Assembly: GCA_016716715.1 (NCBI GenBank)
Contig: JADJVE010000010.1
Location: 1 to 64,000, forward strand
Direction: 5' to 3'
DNA: 64,000 bases
From: Acidobacteriota bacterium
GTDB lineage: Bacteria > Acidobacteriota > Thermoanaerobaculia > UBA5066
In this document: one piece after another, positions 7,674 through 16,471 of the stretch
How positions within the stretch are numbered: the first letter of the stretch is position 1
Layout: every line of letters begins with the position of its first letter
Program-made: the position numbers and the translations under genes
The notes under the pieces: model-generated
What the model was told of the DNA's origin: nothing
Databases searched by the model: none
Seen by the model: only the letters and a program-made list of their open reading frames with translations

Positions 7674-9112
7674 CGGCCGAAACCGGCCCCCATCTCCTCG
7701 TCGTCGACGACGAGGCCGGCATCCGGGAGATGCTCACGATCGTCTTCCAGAAGGAGGGCTACCGCGTCTCGGCGGCACGCGGCTGCGTCGAGGGGCTCGC
7801 TCTCCTCGACGGCGAGGCGCCCGACCTCGTCCTCACCGACCTCAAGATGCCCGACGGGACGGGCTTCGACATCCTCAAGAAGGTGCGCGAGTCCCACCGC
7901 GACACGCCGGTCGTCATGATCACGGCGTACTCGTCCACGAAGACCGCCGTCGACGCCCTCAAGCAGGGCGCGTACGACTACATCGCGAAGCCGTTCGACG
8001 TCGACGAGCTGAAGCACGTCGTCGCGCGGGCGCTCGAGCGCAAGCGCCTCGTCGAAGAAAACGTCGCGCTCAAGGAGCGCGCCGACGGGCGTGGCATGGG
8101 CCCCGTCGTCGGCGTCTCGCGGAAAATGCGCGCCCTCTTCGAGCTCGTGGCCCGCATCGGCAAGACGACGTCCACCGTCCTCATCACGGGCGACTCCGGC
8201 ACGGGCAAGGAGCTCGTCGCGCGCGCGATCCACGTGGCGTCGGCGCGCGCCACGCGGCCCTTCATCTCGATCAACTGCGGCGCGATGCCCGAAAACCTCC
8301 TCGAGTCCGAGCTGTTCGGCCACGAACGCGGCGCGTTCACGGGCGCCGTCAAGGAGAAGAAGGGCCTCTTCCACGAGGCCGAGGGCGGCACGCTCTTCCT
8401 CGACGAGATCGGCGAGACGTCTCTCACGATGCAGGTCAAGCTCCTCCGGGCGCTGCAGGAGCGCGTCGTCCGCCGCGTGGGCGGAAACACGGAAGAGCCG
8501 ATCGACGTCCGCATCATCTGCGCGACGAACAAGGACCTCCAGAAGAAGGTCGCCGAGGGCACGTTCCGCGAGGACCTCTACTACCGCATCAACGTGATCC
8601 CCGTCCTCCTGCCGCCGCTGCGCGAGCGGCGCGACGACATCCCGCACCTCGTACGGCACTTCCTGAGGAAGGTCTCCGTCGAGCAGGGCATCGCCGAGAA
8701 ACGCATCACGACGGAGGCGATGCGGCTCCTCGAGGCGTACGCCTGGCCCGGCAACGTCCGCGAGCTCGAGAACCTCATCGAACGCACGGTCGCACTCGAG
8801 CCCGGCGACGTCATCACGACGGCCTCGCTTCCCGACACGTTCCTCCACCCCGCGGGCCTCCCGCCCGCGTCCTCGATGGAGGGATTCGACCTGCCGGCCG
8901 ACGGCCTCGACCTCGAGGCGTACCTCGAGTGGCTCGGCAAGCGGCTGATGCAGCAGGCGCTCGAGAGGACGGGCGGTATCCAGATCCGGGCCGCGGAGCT
9001 GCTCCGGATGTCCGAGCGCTCGTTCCGGTACTACGCGAAGAAGTACGGGATCCGGCGCGAGGGCGAGGAGACGTCGGCGGCGCCGGAAGTCGTCGAGGAA
9101 ATCGAGTCGTGA
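7670..9112 (+). CDS. pilR: Sigma54-dependent response regulator PilR-like
   Basis: A 480-residue NtrC-family regulator. The receiver domain has its phosphorylation site at D57 (LTDLKMPDG). The AAA+ domain carries Walker A GDSGTGKE and the sigma54-contacting loop GAFTGA at residues 221-226, then WPGNVRELEN. The C-terminal Fis-type HTH ends MSERSFRYYAKKYG, close to known PilR ends. It should activate pilin transcription with RpoN upon phosphorylation by PilS. The ATG overlaps the pilS stop (ATGA). No pilA gene is in the window, so its target lies elsewhere. Confidence 0.92.
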   Translation: MTAETGPHLLVVDDEAGIREMLTIVFQKEGYRVSAARGCVEGLALLDGEAPDLVLTDLKMPDGTGFDILKKVRESHRDTPVVMITAYSSTKTAVDALKQGAYDYIAKPFDVDELKHVVARALERKRLVEENVALKERADGRGMGPVVGVSRKMRALFELVARIGKTTSTVLITGDSGTGKELVARAIHVASARATRPFISINCGAMPENLLESELFGHERGAFTGAVKEKKGLFHEAEGGTLFLDEIGETSLTMQVKLLRALQERVVRRVGGNTEEPIDVRIICATNKDLQKKVAEGTFREDLYYRINVIPVLLPPLRERRDDIPHLVRHFLRKVSVEQGIAEKRITTEAMRLLEAYAWPGNVRELENLIERTVALEPGDVITTASLPDTFLHPAGLPPASSMEGFDLPADGLDLEAYLEWLGKRLMQQALERTGGIQIRAAELLRMSERSFRYYAKKYGIRREGEETSAAPEVVEEIES

Positions 9113-9615
9113 AGCGGCCGGCCCGTCTCGTCCTCGCGGGACTGCTTCTCGCGGCCATTGCCTGCGCGGCGGACCGCGGATCGACGGCGGCCGCGCCGCC
9201 CGCACCCTCGAAGGCCGCGGCGCCCGTCACGGGACCGCGCGTCGTGATGCCGAACGGCACGGTCGTCTCCGTCGAGCTCGCGCTCACGGACACGGAAAAG
9301 GCTCAGGGCCTCATGTTCCGCGAGTCGATGCCGAAGAACGCGGGGATGGTCTTCCCGTTCGAGGGACTCGAGATCCGGCCGTTCTGGATGAAGAACTGCC
9401 ACTTCCCGCTGGACCTCGTCTATGCGACGAAGGACGGCACCGTCGTCGAGGTCATCAAGGCCCTCCCGCCGTGCCCGCCCGACCCCGCGCCGTGCCCGAA
9501 CACCGCGCCAACGCAGAAGTCCGACACCGTCCTCGAGGTCAACGCGGGCGTCGCGGACGCGACCGGCGCCGTCCCCGGCGCGAAGCTGAAGTGGGTGGAG
9601 ATCCCGGGACGCTGA
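9109..9615 (+). CDS. DUF192 family lipoprotein
   Basis: A 168-residue protein with a lipoprotein signal: a hydrophobic stretch ending AAIAC with C19 as the lipidated residue. The remainder is a DUF192 domain (VSVELALTDTEKAQGLMFRESMP, then FWMKNCHFPLDLVY and a VLEVNAG near the end). The biochemical function of DUF192 is not established. A CPP-rich insertion with three cysteines sits between the WMKN motif and the C-terminal strand. The GTG start overlaps the pilR stop (GTGA), so it is translationally coupled to pilSR. Confidence 0.85.
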   Translation: MKRPARLVLAGLLLAAIACAADRGSTAAAPPAPSKAAAPVTGPRVVMPNGTVVSVELALTDTEKAQGLMFRESMPKNAGMVFPFEGLEIRPFWMKNCHFPLDLVYATKDGTVVEVIKALPPCPPDPAPCPNTAPTQKSDTVLEVNAGVADATGAVPGAKLKWVEIPGR

Positions 9616-9639
9616 ACCCGCGCGGCGCGACATCGTGAA

Positions 9640-10770
9640 ATGGAGGAGCTCGTCATCGACATCTTCGAGGAACTCGCGCGGCTCGTCGAACGAGACCAGG
9701 TCCTGCTGCTCACGCGGTGGCGGGCTCAGGTGCGACAACTCCCCTCGGCGCGGGGCCTGGACGCACCGACTCTCAACGACCACATCCCCGGCCTTCTGCT
9801 GGAACTGGTCGCCGCCCTCCGATCCGGCTCGGACAAGACGATCCCGCAGACGCTCCTCGAGGGAAGCCCCCCGACGCACGGCCTGCAGCGCGTCAAGGAC
9901 GCATTCGACATCGAGGAGGTCGTCGCCGAGTACAACATCCTGCGCGACTGCATCCACGACCTGGCGGACCAGAACGGGCTGCCTCTGCAGGGGAAGCCGT
10001 TCCACGTCCTGAACCGCGTTCTCGACGAGGCGATCGGGCTGGCCGTGCGCGCGTTCGCAACCCAGAAGGCGTTCGAGGTGCAGCAGCGGCGGGAAGAGTA
10101 CCTGGCGTTCGTGGCTCACGACCTGCGCAATCCCCTGAACGCAATCTCGCTGTCGGCGCGGGTCCTGGAATTGACGCTCGCCCCGGACGGCAGCGGCGGG
10201 CCGCGCGCGGCCCAGTTGTTCAGGACACTGAAGCGCAACGTGCAGGCGCTGGACGCCCTCGTGGGAAAGGTCATCGAGGAGAACACGAATCTTCGAGCCG
10301 AGGCAGGGATCAAGGTGGAGCGTCGCGAGTTCGATCTCTGGCCTCTCGTCGAGGCTCTCCTCCAGGACCTTCAACCCGTCGCGGAAGCATCCGGGACGCG
10401 GCTGACCAATGCCGTACCCGGCGACCTCGTCGTCTACGCCGACGCGAACCTCATCAGGCGCGTGTTCCAGAACCTGATCGCCAACGCGATCGCCTACACG
10501 CCGAAGGGTGAAGTCGTCGCGGACGCGCGGGACGCGACCGCCGACGGTGGCGTCGAGTGTTTCGTCCGCGACGACGGACAGGGAATCCCGGCGGACCGCA
10601 TTCAAGCCGTTTTCGACAAGTACGAAACGGACCCCGGGAAGGACGGAGAAGGGCTCGGCCTCGCCATCGTGAAATCGTTCGTCGAGGCGCACGGCGGAAC
10701 GGCGGCCGTCGAGAGCGAACCGGGGGCCGGCTCGACATTCCGGTTCACCCTTCCGCCGCGACCTCGTTAG
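9640..10770 (+). CDS. Orphan cytosolic sensor histidine kinase with RsbRD-like N-terminal domain
   Basis: A 376-residue kinase without membrane segments. Residues 1-135 are all-helical (FEELARLVERDQVLLLTRW, then YNILRDCIHDL and LDEAIGLAV), resembling the RsbRD/non-haem-globin sensory helices. HisKA carries H160 in FVAHDLRNPL, followed by HATPase_c with NLIANAI, DDGQGIP and GLGLAIVKSF. It is most like bacteriophytochrome or RsbR-related soluble kinases. No response regulator is adjacent on the 3' side; pilR lies two genes upstream but has its own kinase. The partner and signal are unknown. Confidence 0.82.
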   Translation: MEELVIDIFEELARLVERDQVLLLTRWRAQVRQLPSARGLDAPTLNDHIPGLLLELVAALRSGSDKTIPQTLLEGSPPTHGLQRVKDAFDIEEVVAEYNILRDCIHDLADQNGLPLQGKPFHVLNRVLDEAIGLAVRAFATQKAFEVQQRREEYLAFVAHDLRNPLNAISLSARVLELTLAPDGSGGPRAAQLFRTLKRNVQALDALVGKVIEENTNLRAEAGIKVERREFDLWPLVEALLQDLQPVAEASGTRLTNAVPGDLVVYADANLIRRVFQNLIANAIAYTPKGEVVADARDATADGGVECFVRDDGQGIPADRIQAVFDKYETDPGKDGEGLGLAIVKSFVEAHGGTAAVESEPGAGSTFRFTLPPRPR

Positions 10771-10785
10771 CTCCTCTCTGGCGCT

Positions 10786-10791
10786 TACACT
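10786..10791 (+). promoter_or_regulatory. Putative -10 element for the tandem paralogue pair
   Basis: TACACT within the 12-base string 10781-10792 lies seven bases before the GTG at 10799. A nearly identical 12-base string (11 of 12 matching) recurs at 16354-16365, just after the second paralogue, as if the duplicated unit had included its promoter region. Confidence 0.4.
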
Positions 10792-10798
10792 TCCTGAT

Positions 10799-12376
10799 GT
10801 GCGGCTCCGGTTCGGTGCGGCGCTCCTGCCAGCCCTCTTCCTCGCTCTGACTTCGCACGTTCGCGCGGACCTGAACGACGGAAAGCCCTGTTTCACCTAC
10901 ATCAATCCGCCCGGCAACGGCCTGCGCTTCGTCTGCACGTCGACTTCGAGCCAGACGGTCGAGCATTCCGAGCCGGTCGCGGCCTCGAGAGGGTGGCGGA
11001 CGCGGATCACCGCGCGACGCGAGGGCGAACCCGAAATCTACGACCGTACCCTCGAATCACTCTCGCAGCCCCTTGGCGATCTGTTCCTCCAGGTCGCGTT
11101 CGCGGACGCCAAGCGCTTCGTTGAGGGTACGGGATACGCCGCCGGCATCCCTGCTTTGCTGTCGTCTTCGACAGCGCTGATTCACGATCTGCCCCTGGCG
11201 CCGAGCACGACCACCAAGACCGTAGGCACGAGCTCGACGACGTCGGCGGCCGGCGCGCAGACCATCTGTGTCGGAAATCTTGGCGACGTCGCCCAACCGC
11301 CGCCACCTCTCCCCGTGGGCTCGTGCGTCCTGGGAGCAACGCCCGTCACGCTGCGTCCTCTCGACGCGTCCGTCCAGTCGCCCATTTCGGATCGCCTCGA
11401 CGACACGAACACGCACACTCGGACCGACCACTATTCGGCACTCCTCCTCAACGATGAACTCACGCCGGCCCACTACGAGATCGTGGCCCGGCCCGCGCTC
11501 CCCTGCTCGAAATCTCCTGCCACGGGTCTCGGTCCGTACGTCTACTCCTGCTCGTCGACCTCCCACCACGACACGCCCCACGACTCCATTGCGACCTTCG
11601 AGGGAGACGCGTGGTCGACACAAGTCCTGGCGCGGCTCGAAGGCGGCGCGATCCTGTACGACGTGACGGTCAACTCGACAGTTGCGCCTGATGTCGACGA
11701 GGCCGTCCGGCAGGCATTTCTCCAGGCCCGGAGGGCCATTGAGGGCGTAGCCCCGCCGGGTGCGGCCGTTGTCGGCCCCACGCTGGCCTCTTCGACGCGA
11801 GAGCACGTACGGAACGCCCTGCTGCCGGGGGCCGTCCGCCTTACAACCTCTGTCTCCTCCTTCGGAGCAACCGGTTTCTCGTTCCCGAGCGCCTACTGCG
11901 TCGGCGATCTAGGCGACCTCCCGCGGCCACCCACCGCCCTTGTGCCCCTGCCGTGCCCTTCTGGAGCGTGGCCATTGGCGCTGTCGGTCTATGGCGGTTT
12001 CGCGTGGCACTTCACGGGCGCCGATGGCCTCTCGTTGACACACACCCATACGCAGCGCGACATCTACGCGGGCCTCACCGCGACGGGCACGCTCACGAGC
12101 TCGCGCTACGAGTACGTCGCCGAGACTCCGACGACGACGCTGACAATCCCGATCGTCCTCTCACCTTCCGGCGGGTCCGCCTTTACGTCCGAGCTGACGC
12201 TCGCGAACTTCGCGGCTTCGGACGCAGGCCTCGTTCGCATACACGCCCGCCTTCGGGGGACAGCCGGGCACCGTGACCGACACGCTGCCCGCCGCGACAC
12301 AGCGCGTGATCCCCGACGCCGTCGCGTACCTGAAGAGCCTCGGCCTGACGGACCCAGGCGCCGGAGGAGTTCTTAG
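10799..12376 (+). CDS. Secreted repeat protein, copy 1, N-terminal piece (frameshifted)
   Basis: The 525-codon 5' piece of a gene split by a frameshift near 12224; codons after that point (from LANFAASD on) are out-of-frame. The GTG start gives a signal peptide ending VRADLNDGKPCF. Two related repeats of about 215 residues follow, each starting with a cysteine-bearing strand and a C-x-STS segment, then WxTxxxAR, an ICVGNLGD or YCVGDLGD element, a proline-rich stretch, and a closing motif THTxxDxYxxLxxxxxLTxxxYEyV. No known family is recognised. The C-terminal part would enter the module shared with three other proteins here. The function is unknown; probably surface-exposed or secreted. Confidence 0.75.
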   Translation: MRLRFGAALLPALFLALTSHVRADLNDGKPCFTYINPPGNGLRFVCTSTSSQTVEHSEPVAASRGWRTRITARREGEPEIYDRTLESLSQPLGDLFLQVAFADAKRFVEGTGYAAGIPALLSSSTALIHDLPLAPSTTTKTVGTSSTTSAAGAQTICVGNLGDVAQPPPPLPVGSCVLGATPVTLRPLDASVQSPISDRLDDTNTHTRTDHYSALLLNDELTPAHYEIVARPALPCSKSPATGLGPYVYSCSSTSHHDTPHDSIATFEGDAWSTQVLARLEGGAILYDVTVNSTVAPDVDEAVRQAFLQARRAIEGVAPPGAAVVGPTLASSTREHVRNALLPGAVRLTTSVSSFGATGFSFPSAYCVGDLGDLPRPPTALVPLPCPSGAWPLALSVYGGFAWHFTGADGLSLTHTHTQRDIYAGLTATGTLTSSRYEYVAETPTTTLTIPIVLSPSGGSAFTSELTLANFAASDAGLVRIHARLRGTAGHRDRHAARRDTARDPRRRRVPEEPRPDGPRRRRSS

Positions 12377-13574
12377 AATGACGTTCGAGGGGGCGGTCGC
12401 TCCCAATGTTTATGCCTCGGTGCGCACCACCGCCGCCGCACCAGAGGGGCGAGTGGGTCTTGCGTATCCCGCTCTTCCACCTTCTAAGCTCTTCTCTTCG
12501 TCTGTCTTCCTTTCGGGTCTGCGCCAGAACTCCCTCGACCGCTCCAACGTCGCAGTCCTCAACGCCGGCGGCACAGGCGACGGCGACGTCACGCTGCGGC
12601 TGACGGTCACGTCCGGCGATCCGGCTAATCCCCAGTCGAAGGCGCTCCCCGACGTCACGCTCTCCCCGGGCGCCTTCTCTCAGATCTCGTCGATCCTCGT
12701 CTCGAACGGCCTCGCCCTCTCCAACGGCTACGTCCGAGTCGAGCGCGTCTCCGGGACGGCTCCCTTCTACGCCTACGCCGTCGTCAACGATCAAGCCACG
12801 GCCGACGGCTCCTTCATCCAGCCAATCGCCGCGAGTCCGGCTTCGCAGATTGCCTCGACGACGCTCCCCGTCGTCGTCGAGACGTCCACCTACTCGACCG
12901 AGCTCGTCCTGACGAACTTCTCGGCGGCGACCCGGACGCTCAACTTCATCTGGGTCGCGCCGACCCTCACCGGAGGCAAGGCGGTCTTCCCGATCACGCT
13001 TCTCCCCGGCGAGCAGCAGATCCTGCCCGGTTTCGTCCAGCTTCTGCGCGATCGCGGCGCCGTGACGGATCCACGCGGTCCCTCATTCGCTGGAGCTCTT
13101 TTCGTCTCCGACTCCACGGGCGACCTGCGCGGTGTCGCGATCTCGGCCCGCATCCTGTCGGCTCTCGGGGGCGGGCGGGTGGGCGTGGCGCTGCCGTCGT
13201 ATCCGAGCGGCTCGGAGTCGACGACTCCCGTCTGGCTCTGCGGCCTGCAGCAGAACGAGACCACCCGCTCGAACCTCGCCCTCGTCAACGTGGGCTCCGT
13301 CGATTCGTCGCCCAATGACTTCCGCATCGACCTCTACGACGGGGCGAACGGAGCCAAGGTCGCCTCGCCCGTCGCTTCCGTCCCAGCGAAGGGTTTCGTC
13401 CAGATCGACCGCATCCTCGCGACGTACGCGCCCGGCGTCACGCAGGGCTGCGCGCTCGTGTCGCGCACCTCCGGCAACAACCCCTTCCTCACCTACGCCG
13501 TCCTCAACGACGGAGCCTCCCCCGGGCAAAGATCCGGCGACGGGGCGTACGTAGCGTCCGTCCCGGCACAATGA
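12273..13574 (+). CDS. Secreted repeat protein, copy 1, C-terminal piece (frameshifted)
   Basis: A 433-codon open frame that continues copy 1 after the frameshift; it has no signal peptide and its nominal ATG is internal to the domain in copy 2, so it is very likely not an independent gene. It encodes most of the paired C-terminal module: GRVGLAYPALPPSKLF, RSNVAVLNAG, FYAYAVVNDQ, then the second unit with STELVLTNFSA, LLPGEQQILPGF, GGGRVGVALPSYP, RSNLALVNVGS and a final AYVASVPAQ. Its TGA overlaps the ATG of copy 2. Nucleotides 12748-12884 are identical to 15498-15634 in copy 2. Confidence 0.7.
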   Translation: MTDTLPAATQRVIPDAVAYLKSLGLTDPGAGGVLRMTFEGAVAPNVYASVRTTAAAPEGRVGLAYPALPPSKLFSSSVFLSGLRQNSLDRSNVAVLNAGGTGDGDVTLRLTVTSGDPANPQSKALPDVTLSPGAFSQISSILVSNGLALSNGYVRVERVSGTAPFYAYAVVNDQATADGSFIQPIAASPASQIASTTLPVVVETSTYSTELVLTNFSAATRTLNFIWVAPTLTGGKAVFPITLLPGEQQILPGFVQLLRDRGAVTDPRGPSFAGALFVSDSTGDLRGVAISARILSALGGGRVGVALPSYPSGSESTTPVWLCGLQQNETTRSNLALVNVGSVDSSPNDFRIDLYDGANGAKVASPVASVPAKGFVQIDRILATYAPGVTQGCALVSRTSGNNPFLTYAVLNDGASPGQRSGDGAYVASVPAQ

Positions 13575-16327
13575 AACGGCTCTCTCTAGCAACCGCTGTC
13601 CTCCTTGCCGCGACGGCTGCCGCCCGCGCGGATCTGAACGACGGCAAGCCCTGCTTCACGTACATCAACCCGCCCGGCAACGGCCTGCGGTACGTCTGCG
13701 TGTCGACCTCGAGCCAGACGGTCGAGCACCCGGAGCCCGTGACTCTCACGGGGAAGGCCTGGAGGACGCGCATCACGGCCCGGCGCGAGGGCGAGGCGCT
13801 GATCTACGACCGCACCTTCGATTCCTTCACGGCTCCCGCGAGCGACCCCGTCGTCCAGGCGGCGTTCGCGGACGCGGGCCCTTTCGTCGCGGGATCGCCG
13901 TGGACGCTGGATGAGCCCGCCGTGCTGGACTCCGCAACCACGGCCGTCCAGGCGACCCCGATTGCGATCCCTTCCACGAAGACCATCCAGGTGACTCCGG
14001 TTTCTTTCTCGTCGTCCTCGGCGCCACAGGTCGTCTGCGTCGGGGATCTCGGCGAGGCCGCCCAGTTTCCAGGCCTTCCGGGCCCGCCCTGCCCCGCCGG
14101 TGCGACGCCCGTCACCCTCCGGGTCCTCGATGAGTCCGTCGCGACGCGTCTCGTCGATCGGCTCGACGACACGCACACGCACATCCAGACGGACGTGTAT
14201 TCCAGCCTCTTGGTCACCGGGGAGCTGACGAGCACCCATTACGAGATCCTTGCCCGACAGAAGCAGCCGTGCGCGATAGTGGAAATAAACGCGCTCGGGA
14301 TTTGGGTAACCGGGATCAGGTGCACGTCGACTTCTCGACAATCTGTGCCGCACATGACCACGGCGTCAATTTCCGCGAACTCCTGGTCCACGCGGATCAC
14401 AGGGCACCTCCGCGGAGGGCCCGATCTCTTCGATGTCACGATCAACGCGACAGCGGCCCCCGAGAGCGACGCGGAGGTGCGACAGGCTCTCGCGAACGCG
14501 CGTCAGGCGACCGCCGAGGCCGCCGGTCCTGGAGCGGCCGTGAACGGCCCCATCCTGCTTTCGTCTTCCGTTGCTCCGGTGAAGGACCTATCCCTTGCCG
14601 GGGGTGCGACCCTCACACAGACCGTGCAGACCTTGTCGCTCCCGCCTCTCACGGATGTCTGCGGGGGCGACCTCGGGGAGCTCCCCGGCCCGCCCTCCGG
14701 CCTGCCTGGGCCTCCCTGCGGGCCGGGAATCCTGGCGGTCCGCACACGGGACACGATTCCGTGGATCCCCAGAAACATCGACACGAACACGCACACGCAG
14801 CGAGACGTCTACGCGAGCCTCTTTGTCACCGGCACCCTGACGACGACGCACTACGAGTACGTCGGAGAGTCGTCATCCGCGCTGACGCTGACAATCCCGA
14901 TCGTCCTCTCACCTTCCGGCGGGTCCGCCTTTACGTCCGAGCTGACGCTCGCGAACTTCGCGGCTTCGGACACTCAGGCCTCCTTCGCATACACGCCCGC
15001 CTTCGGAGGAACGCCCGGCACCGTGACCGACACGCTGCACGCGTCGACGCAGAGAATCGTCCCCGACGCCATCGCGTACCTGAAGAGCCTCGGGCTGACG
15101 GATCCCGGCGCCGGGGGAGTTCTTAGAATGACGTTCGAGGGGGCGGTCGCCCCCAGTGTTTACGCCTCGGTGCGCACCACCGCCGCGGTTCCTGAAGGAC
15201 GAGTGGGCCTGGCCTATCCGGCTCTTCCACCTTCGAAGCTCTTCTCTTCTCCGGTCGTCCTCCCCGGGCTGCGCCAGAACGCCCTCGACCGCTCCAACGT
15301 TGCGGTCCTCAACGCCGGCGCTCCTGCCGACGGCGACGTCACGCTGCGCCTGACCGTCTCCTCCGGTGATCCCGCAAATCCGCAGTCAAGAGCTCTCCCA
15401 GACGTGACGCTTCCGCCAGGCGGCTTCTCGCAGATCTCCTCGATCCTCGTCTCGAACGGCCTCGCCCTCTCCAACGGCTACGTCCGAGTCGAGCGCATCT
15501 CCGGGACGGCTCCCTTCTACGCCTACGCCGTCGTCAACGATCAAGCCACGGCCGACGGCTCCTTCATCCAGCCAATCGCCGCGAGTCCGGCTTCGCAGAT
15601 TGCCTCGACGACGCTCCCCGTCGTCGTCGAGACGCCCGCCTACTCAACCGAGCTCGTCCTGACGAACTTCTCCGCGACGGCCCGGACACTCAACTTCACC
15701 TGGGTCGCGCCGGCTCTCTCCGGAGGCAGGGCGACTCTCTCCGTGAATCTCCTCCCCAACGAGCAGCAGATCCTGCCCGGTTTCGTCCAGCTCTTAAGGG
15801 ACCGAGGAGCCGTCACCGACACCCGCGGTCCCTCATTCGCCGGAGCTCTTTTCGTCTCCGACTCCACGGGCGACCTGCGCGGCATCGCGATCTCCGCCCG
15901 CATCCTGTCGGCTCTCGGAGGAGGGCGCGTGGGCGTGGCGCTGCCGTCGTATCCGAGCGGCTCGGAGTCGACGACCCCCGTCTGGCTCTGCGGCCTCCAG
16001 CAGAACGCGACGACGCGCTCTAACCTCGCCCTCGTCAACATGGGCTCCGTCGACGCCTCGCCTTCCACCTTCCGGATCGACCTTTACGACGGAACGAACG
16101 GCGCCAAGGTCGCCTCGCCCGTCGCTTCCGTCCCAGCGAAGGGTTTCGTCCAGATCGACCGCATCCTCGCCAGCTACGCTCCCGGCGTGACCCAGGGCTG
16201 CGCGCTCGTGACAAGGACGTCCGGATCGAGCCCCTTCCTCGCCTACGCCGTCCTCAACGACGGCACGGCGCCCGGTCAGCGCTCCGGCGACGGAGCGTAT
16301 GTGGCGTCCGTCCCGGCATCTCCTTGA
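13571..16327 (+). CDS. Secreted repeat protein, copy 2 (intact, 918 residues)
   Basis: An intact paralogue of the preceding gene. The signal peptide (about residues 1-20, ending AAARA) is followed by DLNDGKPCFTYINPPG. Residues 21-435 hold two repeats of an unrecognised domain, closing with HTHIQTDVYSSLLVTGELT and HTHTQRDVYASLFVTGTLT. Residues about 438-918 hold the paired module also found in the sugar dehydrogenase and the beta-helix protein of this window: SELTLANF, EGRVGLAYPALPP, RSNVAVLNAG, FYAYAVVND, then a second diverged unit. The ATG overlaps the copy 1 stop, so it depended on translational coupling before copy 1 broke. No enzyme motif is seen; an extracellular structural or adhesive role is a guess. 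Confidence 0.85.
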   Translation: MKRLSLATAVLLAATAAARADLNDGKPCFTYINPPGNGLRYVCVSTSSQTVEHPEPVTLTGKAWRTRITARREGEALIYDRTFDSFTAPASDPVVQAAFADAGPFVAGSPWTLDEPAVLDSATTAVQATPIAIPSTKTIQVTPVSFSSSSAPQVVCVGDLGEAAQFPGLPGPPCPAGATPVTLRVLDESVATRLVDRLDDTHTHIQTDVYSSLLVTGELTSTHYEILARQKQPCAIVEINALGIWVTGIRCTSTSRQSVPHMTTASISANSWSTRITGHLRGGPDLFDVTINATAAPESDAEVRQALANARQATAEAAGPGAAVNGPILLSSSVAPVKDLSLAGGATLTQTVQTLSLPPLTDVCGGDLGELPGPPSGLPGPPCGPGILAVRTRDTIPWIPRNIDTNTHTQRDVYASLFVTGTLTTTHYEYVGESSSALTLTIPIVLSPSGGSAFTSELTLANFAASDTQASFAYTPAFGGTPGTVTDTLHASTQRIVPDAIAYLKSLGLTDPGAGGVLRMTFEGAVAPSVYASVRTTAAVPEGRVGLAYPALPPSKLFSSPVVLPGLRQNALDRSNVAVLNAGAPADGDVTLRLTVSSGDPANPQSRALPDVTLPPGGFSQISSILVSNGLALSNGYVRVERISGTAPFYAYAVVNDQATADGSFIQPIAASPASQIASTTLPVVVETPAYSTELVLTNFSATARTLNFTWVAPALSGGRATLSVNLLPNEQQILPGFVQLLRDRGAVTDTRGPSFAGALFVSDSTGDLRGIAISARILSALGGGRVGVALPSYPSGSESTTPVWLCGLQQNATTRSNLALVNMGSVDASPSTFRIDLYDGTNGAKVASPVASVPAKGFVQIDRILASYAPGVTQGCALVTRTSGSSPFLAYAVLNDGTAPGQRSGDGAYVASVPASP

Positions 16328-16471
16328 ATCACCTACGATATTTGAATCGATCAGAGCTTACACTTAGGTATTGGTCGTCCATGGCTGGAAGGAGCGGGGG
16401 TCTGGGGGGTCTGGGCCCCGGTCCCCTTTCGCCGGTCCTCGATGCCGGGCAGGCGTGTCTCTCCCGCGCCT

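Larger units (their letters stand above)
10799..16327 (+). repeat. Tandem gene duplication with long identical tracts
   Basis: Copy 1 (10799-13574) and copy 2 (13571-16327) are collinear. An 88-base tract is identical between 12136-12223 and 14884-14971, and a 137-base tract between 12748-12884 and 15498-15634. The offset changes from 2748 to 2750 between these tracts, which locates a 2-base deletion in copy 1. The N-terminal halves are much more diverged than these tracts, suggesting gene conversion in the 3' half. Confidence 0.85.

Noticed and set aside
6881..9205. Long open frame (774 codons) on the minus strand across pilS and pilR
   Set aside because: It is antisense to two genes with clear kinase and AAA+ motifs, is Arg/Glu/Asp/Val-rich without domain character, and is a product of high GC at third codon positions.
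12475..12500. Further copies of the pyrimidine-rich repeat at 12475, 15225 and 56270
   Set aside because: They match the core CTTNNAAG and the TCTTCTCT tail but encode conserved family residues (PPSKLFSS, SKLFSPEHG), so similarity may be coincidental; not annotated as repeats.
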